A model generated the notes under the pieces. The model did no database searches. It saw nothing but the letters and a program-made list of their open reading frames with translations, and was not told where the DNA came from. From the NCBI RefSeq assembly GCF_003363435.1, contig NZ_QRCT01000050.1, positions 351,445 through 415,444 of the forward strand: DNA of 64,000 nucleotides, given 5' to 3'. Positions 34,268 through 41,460 of this stretch are shown here, piece after piece. Made by a program: the position numbers and the translations under genes. Source of the DNA: Anaerosacchariphilus polymeriproducens. GTDB lineage: Bacteria; Bacillota; Clostridia; Lachnospirales; Lachnospiraceae. Position 1 is the first letter of the stretch. Each line of letters opens with the position of its first letter.

Positions 34268-35566
34268 TTGAATTACGAAGAGACAGTAGAGTATATCATG
34301 GGAATTTCAAAATTTACCAAAAAACATACTCTAGACAATACAAAGCAGTTGCTTAAAGAATTAGGCAGTCCGGAAAAAAAATTAAAGATCATTCATGTGG
34401 CAGGGACGAATGGAAAGGGGTCTGTCTGTGCATATTTAGCATCATTATTATCGCAGACAGAAAGAAAAGTTGGTTTATTCACGTCTCCGCATTTGGAGGA
34501 TATACGTGAAAGAATTAAGATCAATGGTGAAATGATTTCGAAAGAAATCTTTTTAGAGGCCTTTCAAAGTGTAGAAAAAATTGCAAACAAAATGGAAGAA
34601 CAAGGGTATCATTATCCTAATTTTTTTGAGTTTATTTTCGCCATGTCTCTTTTTGTTTTTCGTAAAGAAAAGGTAGAGTATGCAGTTTTGGAAACAGGTT
34701 TAGGAGGAGAACTAGATGCTACCAATGCAGTAGAAAAGCCTGTTGCTGCTATTATTACATCAATTAGTCTAGATCATACAGACATTTTAGGAGATAGTAT
34801 TGAAAAAATAGCAAAGGCAAAAGCAGGTATCATTAAACCACATATTCCAATCATATTTGATGGAAATAATGAAACGGCAGCCAGGGTGATTGAGAGAAAG
34901 GCAGAGGAATGTCTTAGCCCAAACTTAAAAATTACGAAAGATTCTGTTAAGATTTCTAAAATTACTGAAAAAAATATTGATTTTTATTTCCAGAGTAGTT
35001 ATTATTGTACTAGTATTACTGTGCCATTTGTTGCCAAATATCAGGTAATGAATGCTGCCTTAGCAATCAAAGCGCTTGAAACCTTAGAGATTTCGCGTGA
35101 AATTTCAACAGAACAATTAAGAAGTGCAATTATAAATGTGAAATGGGAAGGCAGGATGGAGCAGGTTTTAGATGGAGTCATTTTAGATGGAGCTCATAAT
35201 GAAGACGGAGTAAAAGCATTTCTGGAAACAGCAAATGAACTTGTAAAAGGTAGAAAACTTATTATACTGTTTTCCGCATTAAAAGATAAATATTATAAAA
35301 AAATGATAGAAAGAATTGCTACGGGTCTTTCACCTGAATGTATCATAGTCACGCAGATAAGTAACGAGAGAGCGGCTTCTATGAATGAGTTAGAAACAAC
35401 ATTTCGCAAATATACAGAATCAGAAATTATTGCAGAAAGAAAAATAGAAACAGCATTTTCAAAAGCTCTTGAAAAAAAAGGTGAAAACGGGATTGTGTTT
35501 GCAGTTGGTTCCCTTTATATGATAGGAGAATTGAAGGGCGTTATTAGGAGGTATTATCATGATTGA
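34268..35566 (+). CDS. folC: Folylpolyglutamate synthase / dihydrofolate synthase
   Basis: This Mur-ligase-fold enzyme begins with the family's usual NYEETVEYI. It carries the P-loop HVAGTNGKGSVCAYLASLL, the SPHLEDIRERIKINGE loop, the ETGLGGELDATN segment and the C-terminal VILDGAHNEDGVKAF and FAVGSLYMIGE motifs. It adds glutamates to folate. An open frame runs upstream to 34211, but the TTG at 34268 gives the family start and was chosen. The gene overlaps a small downstream ORF. A folate-loading enzyme would also serve the methylene-tetrahydrofolate demand of the spoIIA-linked region and of BcmA, though that is only a general link. Confidence 0.95.
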   Translation: MNYEETVEYIMGISKFTKKHTLDNTKQLLKELGSPEKKLKIIHVAGTNGKGSVCAYLASLLSQTERKVGLFTSPHLEDIRERIKINGEMISKEIFLEAFQSVEKIANKMEEQGYHYPNFFEFIFAMSLFVFRKEKVEYAVLETGLGGELDATNAVEKPVAAIITSISLDHTDILGDSIEKIAKAKAGIIKPHIPIIFDGNNETAARVIERKAEECLSPNLKITKDSVKISKITEKNIDFYFQSSYYCTSITVPFVAKYQVMNAALAIKALETLEISREISTEQLRSAIINVKWEGRMEQVLDGVILDGAHNEDGVKAFLETANELVKGRKLIILFSALKDKYYKKMIERIATGLSPECIIVTQISNERAASMNELETTFRKYTESEIIAERKIETAFSKALEKKGENGIVFAVGSLYMIGELKGVIRRYYHD

Positions 35567-35705
35567 TTTTGAAGAAGAATTGAAAAAATTTCATCCAAGC
35601 TTGGAAGTGGAAGAGGCAGAAGAGATTATTTATAGTCAGGATTTAACTGATATGACAGATATATTAGTACAACTTATGAAAGAGACGAAACATACACAAC
35701 AATAG
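35559..35705 (+). CDS. Small acidic protein overlapping folC
   Basis: A 48-residue frame starts with ATG at 35559, eight bases inside folC, behind a good AGGAGG at 35546-35551. The product (MIDFEEELKKFHPSLEVEEA...) is acidic and helical and ends before the ribosome site of the next gene. Tight coupling and the strong ribosome site argue that it is real. No family is recognised. Confidence 0.7.
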   Translation: MIDFEEELKKFHPSLEVEEAEEIIYSQDLTDMTDILVQLMKETKHTQQ

Positions 35706-35721
35706 TAAGGTGGAGAGTAAA

Positions 35722-37161
35722 ATGAATTGTTTTAATTGCAAAGCCACATTGACTGATTCTGATTTTTGTACAGAGTGTGGGGTAGATGTAGCTGTTTACA
35801 AAAAAATATTACGCTTATCCAATCATTACTATAATGTGGGATTGGAAAAAGCCACAGTACGTGATTTATCTGGAGCAGTTACTTCTTTAAAGAAGAGTTT
35901 GAAATATAATAAAGAAAATATCCAGGCCCGTAATCTGTTAGGGCTGGTCTATAATGAAATGGGCGAAACAGTGAAGGCTCTTGGAGAATGGGTGATAAGT
36001 AAGAGCATGCAGTCCCAACATAATTTGGCAGATGATTATTTGAAAGCAGTCCAATCAAATCAGGGACGTTTAGATGCTGTTAATCAAACAATAAAGAAGT
36101 ATAATCAGGCTTTGTTGTACTGTCAACAGGAAAGTGAAGATTTAGCAATTATACAATTAAAGAAAGTATTATCCTTAAATCCAAAGTTAATTCAAGGGCA
36201 TCAATTAATTGCCTTATTGTATATGAAACAAGGAGAGTGGGAGAAGGCAAGAAAAGCTTTAAATACAGCTATTAAGATAGATACGAATAATACCACAACA
36301 CTGCGTTATCTAAGAGAAGTGAAAGAGCAGATGCATAAAGGTGCTTCTGTTGTTAAGAAAAAATCCGATAAAGTTTCTTATGTCAATGGGAATGAGGTCA
36401 TTATACAACCTACAGGTCTCAAGGATTTTTCAGGAATATCGATAGTGGTCAATATAGGAATAGGAATATTAATCGGACTTTGTGTTGCCTGGTTCTTAAT
36501 TGTACCGTCGATTAAGCAATCTTCAAACAGTGATGCGACCAAGGCACTTGTGAAAGCAAATGAACAGATTGCATCAAAGAACGCTAATATCAGTAGCCTG
36601 AAAGCGAAAGTGGAAGAAGCAAAACAAGAAGCAGAAGCTTCTTTAAAAAAAGCCCAGGATAGTGAAGCTGTAGTTACTTCATATGAACAGTTCGTTACTG
36701 CATTAAATGCATATATGGGAAAAGATGATAATGCAGCATATCAGGCCCTTACAGCAGTTAACCCGGATCAATTATCAGAGGCTTGTAAAGGGATTTATGA
36801 GACTTTTAAATCAGAACTTAATGAGAAATTGGTAGGAAGTTTGTATACAGAGGGTAAATCTGCTTATTACCGGAGAGACTATTCTCTGGCAGCTGCAAAA
36901 TTAGAACAGGTAATTGCAATCGATGAGAAATATTCTTCGGGAGATGCGATTTTCCATTTGGCAGAAGCGTATAGAAAGTTAGAGGACAAAGAAAAGGCAA
37001 TTGCTACTTATCAAAAAGTAATAGAATTGATGCCGGGTACTGCAGAGGCATCCACAGCTCAGGATTATATTAGTCAGCTGCAGGTAAATGAAAATCAACA
37101 AACGGACGGTGCTCAAAATGGTAGTCCTGATAATGGTATGAATCAACCGACGACTGAATAA
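35722..37161 (+). CDS. Membrane-anchored zinc-ribbon/TPR protein
   Basis: The protein begins with a zinc ribbon (MNCFNCKATLTDSDFCTECG: Cys-x2-Cys...Cys-x2-Cys). It has TPR repeats at about residues 30-200 (e.g. ARNLLGLVYNEMGETVKAL), a single membrane span near 243-264 and a coiled-coil segment (about 280-320). More TPRs sit outside the membrane (AIFHLAEAYRKLEDKEKAI), and the tail is Gln/Asn-rich. The frame opens with a GTG at 35710, but the GGTGGAG there is a ribosome site for the ATG at 35722. It is probably an assembly or scaffold protein linking cytoplasmic and external partners. The function is unknown. Confidence 0.8.
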   Translation: MNCFNCKATLTDSDFCTECGVDVAVYKKILRLSNHYYNVGLEKATVRDLSGAVTSLKKSLKYNKENIQARNLLGLVYNEMGETVKALGEWVISKSMQSQHNLADDYLKAVQSNQGRLDAVNQTIKKYNQALLYCQQESEDLAIIQLKKVLSLNPKLIQGHQLIALLYMKQGEWEKARKALNTAIKIDTNNTTTLRYLREVKEQMHKGASVVKKKSDKVSYVNGNEVIIQPTGLKDFSGISIVVNIGIGILIGLCVAWFLIVPSIKQSSNSDATKALVKANEQIASKNANISSLKAKVEEAKQEAEASLKKAQDSEAVVTSYEQFVTALNAYMGKDDNAAYQALTAVNPDQLSEACKGIYETFKSELNEKLVGSLYTEGKSAYYRRDYSLAAAKLEQVIAIDEKYSSGDAIFHLAEAYRKLEDKEKAIATYQKVIELMPGTAEASTAQDYISQLQVNENQQTDGAQNGSPDNGMNQPTTE

Positions 37162-37203
37162 TTGTATAATTTAAAAATGAACTAGATGAAAGATCACTCA
37201 CAC

Positions 37204-37234
37204 AAAAGACGTCAATTATAATTGGCGTCTTTTT
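37204..37234 (+). terminator. Terminator between the TPR gene and spoIIA operon
   Basis: AAAAGACGTCAATT and AATTGGCGTCTTTT form a 14-base-pair stem with one G-U pair and a T run. Confidence 0.85.
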
Positions 37235-37267
37235 AAAATTATATAAATTATGATAGGAGGAAATTTA

Positions 37268-37594
37268 ATGTATAATAATTTTGATGTGATAGGAACTTGG
37301 CTGGTTATCCGAGTCCCAAAAGAATTGGATCATCATAATGCTGAGATGATAAGGAAGGAAGCAGATAGATATATAGAACGTGAAAATATTCAAAGTATTA
37401 TATTTGATTTTCAAGACACTGTTTTTATGGATAGCTCGGGAATTGGTACTATAATGGGAAGATACAAAAAGGTTAAATTTTCAGGGGGAAACGTGATTGC
37501 AGTACATACAAATGATAGAGTGAAACGTATTTTTTTATTATCAGGACTCAATAAAATCATAACGACTTATGATGAAATGCCAAAACAAATATAG
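37268..37594 (+). CDS. spoIIAA: Anti-sigma factor antagonist SpoIIAA
   Basis: This STAS-domain protein has the phosphorylatable Ser in FMDSSGIGTIMGRYK, the canonical SpoIIAA site. Dephosphorylated SpoIIAA displaces SigF from SpoIIAB in the forespore. The frame is open to an ATG at 37250, but AGGAGG at 37255-37260 lies within that extension and serves the ATG at 37268 (MYNNFDVIG). It heads the spoIIAA-spoIIAB-sigF operon, the universal trio that starts forespore gene expression in endospore formers. Confidence 0.96.
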   Translation: MYNNFDVIGTWLVIRVPKELDHHNAEMIRKEADRYIERENIQSIIFDFQDTVFMDSSGIGTIMGRYKKVKFSGGNVIAVHTNDRVKRIFLLSGLNKIITTYDEMPKQI

Positions 37595-37615
37595 GAGAGA
37601 ATAAGGGAGGTCAAT

Positions 37616-38086
37616 ATGAATACAAAACAAACCAATGAAATGCAGATTGAGTTTGACAGCAAATCAGAAAATGAAGGATTTGCAAGAGTTGCTGTTGCAG
37701 CTTTTTTAACACAATTGAATCCAACAGTGGAAGAGGTTGCGGATGTAAAGACAGCAGTTTCAGAAGCGGTGACCAATTCAATTATACATGGATATGAGAA
37801 AAAAAGGGGAAAGATCTTTATTCGATGTATTATGCAAGAGGATGAGATTGTAGTAAGTATTTCTGATAAGGGAAAAGGAATTGCAGATATTAAAAAAGCG
37901 ATGGAGCCTCTATTTACGACCAAACCTGAGTTAGAACGTTCTGGTATGGGCTTTGCATTTATGGAAGCTTTTATGGACCAGGTAGATGTGATATCAGAAG
38001 TTGGGATAGGAACTACCGTTACAATGAAAAAAAAGATAGAAAATTCATCTACTTTTCGAGTTTCAGGAGACGAATTAAATGGATAA
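37616..38086 (+). CDS. spoIIAB: Anti-sigma F factor / serine kinase SpoIIAB
   Basis: This GHKL-type protein kinase has an N box (VSEAVTNSIIHGYEK), a G1 box (ISDKGKGIADI) and a G2 region (ERSGMGFAFM). It holds SigF inactive and phosphorylates SpoIIAA. It overlaps the sigF start by eight bases. An AAGGGAGG ribosome site precedes the ATG. The C-terminal tail beyond the kinase core is slightly longer than in Bacillus. Confidence 0.96.
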   Translation: MNTKQTNEMQIEFDSKSENEGFARVAVAAFLTQLNPTVEEVADVKTAVSEAVTNSIIHGYEKKRGKIFIRCIMQEDEIVVSISDKGKGIADIKKAMEPLFTTKPELERSGMGFAFMEAFMDQVDVISEVGIGTTVTMKKKIENSSTFRVSGDELNG

Positions 38087-38798
38087 AGTAATGGAACTAA
38101 TTAAACGGTCACAAGAAGGAGATAAAGGTGCAAGGGATAAATTAGTTCAAGATAATCTGGGATTGGTCAAAAGTATTATTCGTAGATTTGCCGGAAGAGG
38201 GCATGAAATGGAAGATCTTTTTCAAATTGGAACCATTGGATTAATGAAAGCAATTGATAAATTTGACTTGAGTTTTGATGTGAAATTTTCTACTTATGCT
38301 GTTCCAATGATTACGGGCGAGGTGAAACGATTCTTACGGGATGATGGGATGATCAAAGTAAGTCGCTCCCTAAAAGAAATTGCTAACAAAGTCAGAATTA
38401 CAAAAGATTCTTTAAATGGAACTTTAAATAGAGAACCTACATTAGAAGAAATAGCGCAAGAATTGAATATGGAACGTGAAGATATCGTAATGGCTCTAGA
38501 AGCAGTAGGAGAAGTAGAATCGTTGCAGAAAACAATTTATCAGGGGGATGGAAGTGCCATAAGTCTTATGGATAAAATTGAAGAAGATAAAAACCCAAAT
38601 GAAGAATTATTAAATCATTTGGTCCTTCAACAATTGATGGATAAACTGGAAGAAAAAGAAAAAACCATTATTTATATGCGGTATTTTTTAGAGAAAACAC
38701 AAGCGGAAGTAGCCAAGAAGTTGGAAATCAGTCAAGTTCAGGTATCGAGGATTGAAAAGAAAACGTTATTAAGAATGCGGCAAATGATAAACAATTAA
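38079..38798 (+). CDS. sigF: RNA polymerase sporulation sigma factor SigF
   Basis: This 239-residue sigma-70 family protein has region 2 (DNLGLVKSIIRRFAGRGHEMEDLFQIGTIGLMKAIDKFD, in parts), a region 3 segment (KVSRSLKEIANKVRI) and a region 4 helix-turn-helix (FLEKTQAEVAKKLEISQVQVSRIEKK). It directs early forespore transcription. Order and overlap with spoIIAB make the assignment secure. It is the last gene of the operon. Confidence 0.96.
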   Translation: MDKVMELIKRSQEGDKGARDKLVQDNLGLVKSIIRRFAGRGHEMEDLFQIGTIGLMKAIDKFDLSFDVKFSTYAVPMITGEVKRFLRDDGMIKVSRSLKEIANKVRITKDSLNGTLNREPTLEEIAQELNMEREDIVMALEAVGEVESLQKTIYQGDGSAISLMDKIEEDKNPNEELLNHLVLQQLMDKLEEKEKTIIYMRYFLEKTQAEVAKKLEISQVQVSRIEKKTLLRMRQMINN

Positions 38799-38891
38799 AT
38801 ATTAAATAATAATAAAATATTCATAAAGTTTTCAAAAAGTAAACATAACTTTCTAATATAATAAATCAAAAACAATATTAGGAGGGATAGT

Positions 38892-40049
38892 ATGGCAAAA
38901 AATAAAGTACTAAAGATTGCTATAGATATCGTAATGACAGTTTTAATGATTTTTTTAATGGGTTATTCAGCCACAGGTAATTTCGTACATGAAGTATTAG
39001 GAATTACTATATTTGTTTTATTTGTATTTCATTGTATATTAAATTATAAGTGGTTTAAGCAGCTGCCGGCTCAATTAAAAAGGATATCTTTTTTTTCTGT
39101 ACAAATGGTTTGGATCATTGTAAATTTATTATTAGTTATTGATATAATTGCATTAATGATAAGTTCGTTGTTTATGTCAAGAGAAATATTAAATTTTATT
39201 CAGATTACTGATAAGGCACCATGGATATTTATGCATAAAATTACTGCATATACTGCCTTTATTCTTATTTCAATCCATTTAGGACTTCATTGGAATATGA
39301 TAATGCAGATGGGAAGAAAAGTATTTGCTGTCAAGGATAAGAATAAGATCCGAACAATGCTTCTCAGGGTGATTGCATTATTAATGGCAGTATTGGGCGT
39401 GAAATCTTCGTTTGATCGAGGAATTGCATTAAAATATATTCCAAGTACAATGGCAGCAGCAAATATGAAAGGGGATAAAAATACAGGAAAATCAAAAAAG
39501 CAGTCAGGGAAAAAAGATGAAAAAAGAACATTTACTGAGACAGTAAAAGAAGGAGAAAGCAAAGATGAATTTTTAGGAAGGCTTATATGTACAGGCTGTG
39601 GAAAACAGTGTACTCTATTGGAACCCCAATGTGGAAAAGGCAGACGTCAGGAGAAACAGGCTGTTGAATATTACAAAACTCAGGTTTTGGGAACAGAGGA
39701 TACAACGTTGAATCATGATGTTTCCTCAGAAACAGAAGAAGGATTAAAGGATTATTTAGGTGGTCTTTATTGTGATGGCTGTGGAAAACATTGTTCTTTA
39801 TTGACGCCTCAATGTGGTATTGGACAAGAAAAAGTACAGGAAATTTCGAAAGAATATAAAGAAAAAGTCAGTGCAGGTATAGCTGTTGATGAAAAGGATG
39901 ATATTACGATTAAAGTTGATAGAGATTCATTTGTAAAAGTATTTGGAGATTATATACCAATTATGGGACTATATATAGCCGGAACTTATTATACTTTTAA
40001 ATTAATAAAAAGAAAAGACAAGAAAAAACAAGAAGAGAGTATCGTGTGA
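38892..40049 (+). CDS. DUF4405-like membrane protein with two four-cysteine modules
   Basis: This 385-residue protein has four to five membrane spans in residues 1-150 and a further span near the C-terminus. The N-terminal part resembles DUF4405/cytochrome b561-like folds, with His residues in the spans (NFVHEVL, VFHCILN, FMHKITAY, SIHLGLHW) that could bind haem. After a Lys-rich linker come two copies of a module reading C-x2-C-G-x2-C-x6-C-G (CTGCGKQC...PQCGKG near residue 232 and CDGCGKHC...PQCGIG near 294). The eight cysteines suggest an Fe-S or metal site, hence membrane electron transfer. The function is not established. A terminator follows. Confidence 0.7.
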   Translation: MAKNKVLKIAIDIVMTVLMIFLMGYSATGNFVHEVLGITIFVLFVFHCILNYKWFKQLPAQLKRISFFSVQMVWIIVNLLLVIDIIALMISSLFMSREILNFIQITDKAPWIFMHKITAYTAFILISIHLGLHWNMIMQMGRKVFAVKDKNKIRTMLLRVIALLMAVLGVKSSFDRGIALKYIPSTMAAANMKGDKNTGKSKKQSGKKDEKRTFTETVKEGESKDEFLGRLICTGCGKQCTLLEPQCGKGRRQEKQAVEYYKTQVLGTEDTTLNHDVSSETEEGLKDYLGGLYCDGCGKHCSLLTPQCGIGQEKVQEISKEYKEKVSAGIAVDEKDDITIKVDRDSFVKVFGDYIPIMGLYIAGTYYTFKLIKRKDKKKQEESIV

Positions 40050-40057
40050 AAAAAATT

Positions 40058-40083
40058 CCGGGTAGTTTTCAAAAACTGCCCGG
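40058..40083. terminator. Bidirectional terminator between convergent genes
   Basis: CCGGGTAGTTTT / AAAACTGCCCGG, with flanking A- and T-rich ends, serves the DUF4405-like gene and the convergent fabV. Confidence 0.8.
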
Positions 40084-40093
40084 AGTTAGAAAA

Positions 40094-41254
40094 TTATAAT
40101 TCAACGTCTACGCTATAATCAATATTTTCGAAATGAAAACCGAACATATGATAGAAATCTTCCCAATAACCTTCAATATCTGCTAATTCTTCAATATTTT
40201 CCGAATTTATTTTATTCCAAATATCCATTACTTCTTCTTGAATATCAGGTCTCATTTCATAATCATCCAAGCGGATACGTCCTTCCTCATCAACAGGGAT
40301 AGAATCGGAAAATAATTTTTCATGAAGTAATCTTCCAATCTGTTCAATACAGCCTTCATGAATATTTTTTTGCTTCATTACTTTATAAAGGATAGCAAAA
40401 TAGAGTGGGACGATCGGTATAGCGCTGCTGGCTTGTGTTACGAGTGCTTTGTTTACTGAAATATATGCATGCAACCCTTTTGACTTAAAGTTTTCATTGA
40501 TAAAAGAAGCTGACTCTTGCAGATGTTTTTTAGCCATTCCGATAGTGCCGTTATAATAGACCGGGTAGGTCAATTTAGGACCAATGTAAGAGAATGCAAT
40601 TGTAGTAGCATTTTCAGCAAGAACATCAGCATCAGATAAAGCTTTCATCCAATCAATCCAATCTTCACCACCCATTACTTTAACAGTACCTTGGACTTCT
40701 TCTTCTGTAGCAGCTGTTATCGTAGCCTCTGAGATTGTATTATCCTTTAAATTCCATGATTTATTGGTGAACTCACCATCTGTTGTTTTCAATACAGATT
40801 GATAAGTTGTGCCGTCTGCAGTTGTTCTTCTGGGGGAAGCAAGACTATAAATAATCATATCTACTTTTCCCCAATCATTTTTTATCAAATCAATTACTTG
40901 CGCTTTCACTTCTTGAGAAAATGCATCTCCATTTATGGATTTGGCATAATGACCATCTTGGTCAGCAAATTCTTCAAATGCCATTGTATTATAAAAACCA
41001 GGAGTAGCTGTTCTTTTACCATTCGATTCTTTTTCAAACATTACTCCAATAGTAGAAGCATTTAAACAATAGGTAGCAGCAATTCTGGAAGCTAATCCAT
41101 ATCCAGTGGAAGCTCCGATTACCAAAACCTTTTTAGGTCCATTAATTTCACCTAAATTTTTTATATATGTAATCTGTCGTTTTACATTTTCTTTACAGCC
41201 GGTCGGATGAGCTGTCGTGCAAATAAAACCTCTTACTTTTGGTTCGATAATCAT
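40094..41254 (-). CDS. fabV: Trans-2-enoyl-ACP/CoA reductase FabV (NADH)
   Basis: This 386-residue reductase has the FabV/TER hallmark start MIIEPKVRGFICTTAHPTGC, an NADH-binding loop (VLVIGASTGYGLASRIAA) and the catalytic Tyr-x8-Lys in YYNGTIGMAKKHL. It reduces enoyl-thioesters in fatty acid synthesis or in butyrate-type pathways (TER). The frame extends ten codons upstream, but AAGGAG fits the ATG at 41254. A TTTGA-ATA-TCAAA palindrome lies 38-50 bases upstream of this start (41292-41304). Whether it is FabV or crotonyl-CoA reductase cannot be decided by sequence alone. Confidence 0.93.
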   Translation of the reverse strand: MIIEPKVRGFICTTAHPTGCKENVKRQITYIKNLGEINGPKKVLVIGASTGYGLASRIAATYCLNASTIGVMFEKESNGKRTATPGFYNTMAFEEFADQDGHYAKSINGDAFSQEVKAQVIDLIKNDWGKVDMIIYSLASPRRTTADGTTYQSVLKTTDGEFTNKSWNLKDNTISEATITAATEEEVQGTVKVMGGEDWIDWMKALSDADVLAENATTIAFSYIGPKLTYPVYYNGTIGMAKKHLQESASFINENFKSKGLHAYISVNKALVTQASSAIPIVPLYFAILYKVMKQKNIHEGCIEQIGRLLHEKLFSDSIPVDEEGRIRLDDYEMRPDIQEEVMDIWNKINSENIEELADIEGYWEDFYHMFGFHFENIDYSVDVEL

Positions 41255-41291
41255 AGTTATTCTCCTTGTATTTTCTTTCATATTTATTTAT

Positions 41292-41304
41292 TTTGAATAT
41301 CAAA
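41292..41304 (-). promoter_or_regulatory. FabT-like palindrome upstream of fabV
   Basis: TTTGA-ATA-TCAAA is a perfect palindrome that matches the core of the FabT operator of lactic acid bacteria. It lies in the upstream region of fabV. Binding is inferred. Confidence 0.4.
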
Positions 41305-41460
41305 CAATATTTTATCATAGAGAAGGTAATAAAACAATTACAAATTCTGGAATAATTTAAAAAAATAATTCTAAAATTCAATAAAAATGTTGCGAATTTT
41401 GTTGTATTAGAATAAAATATAAATAGTTGTTTGACATATCGAAGAGGCAGGTGGACGTAA

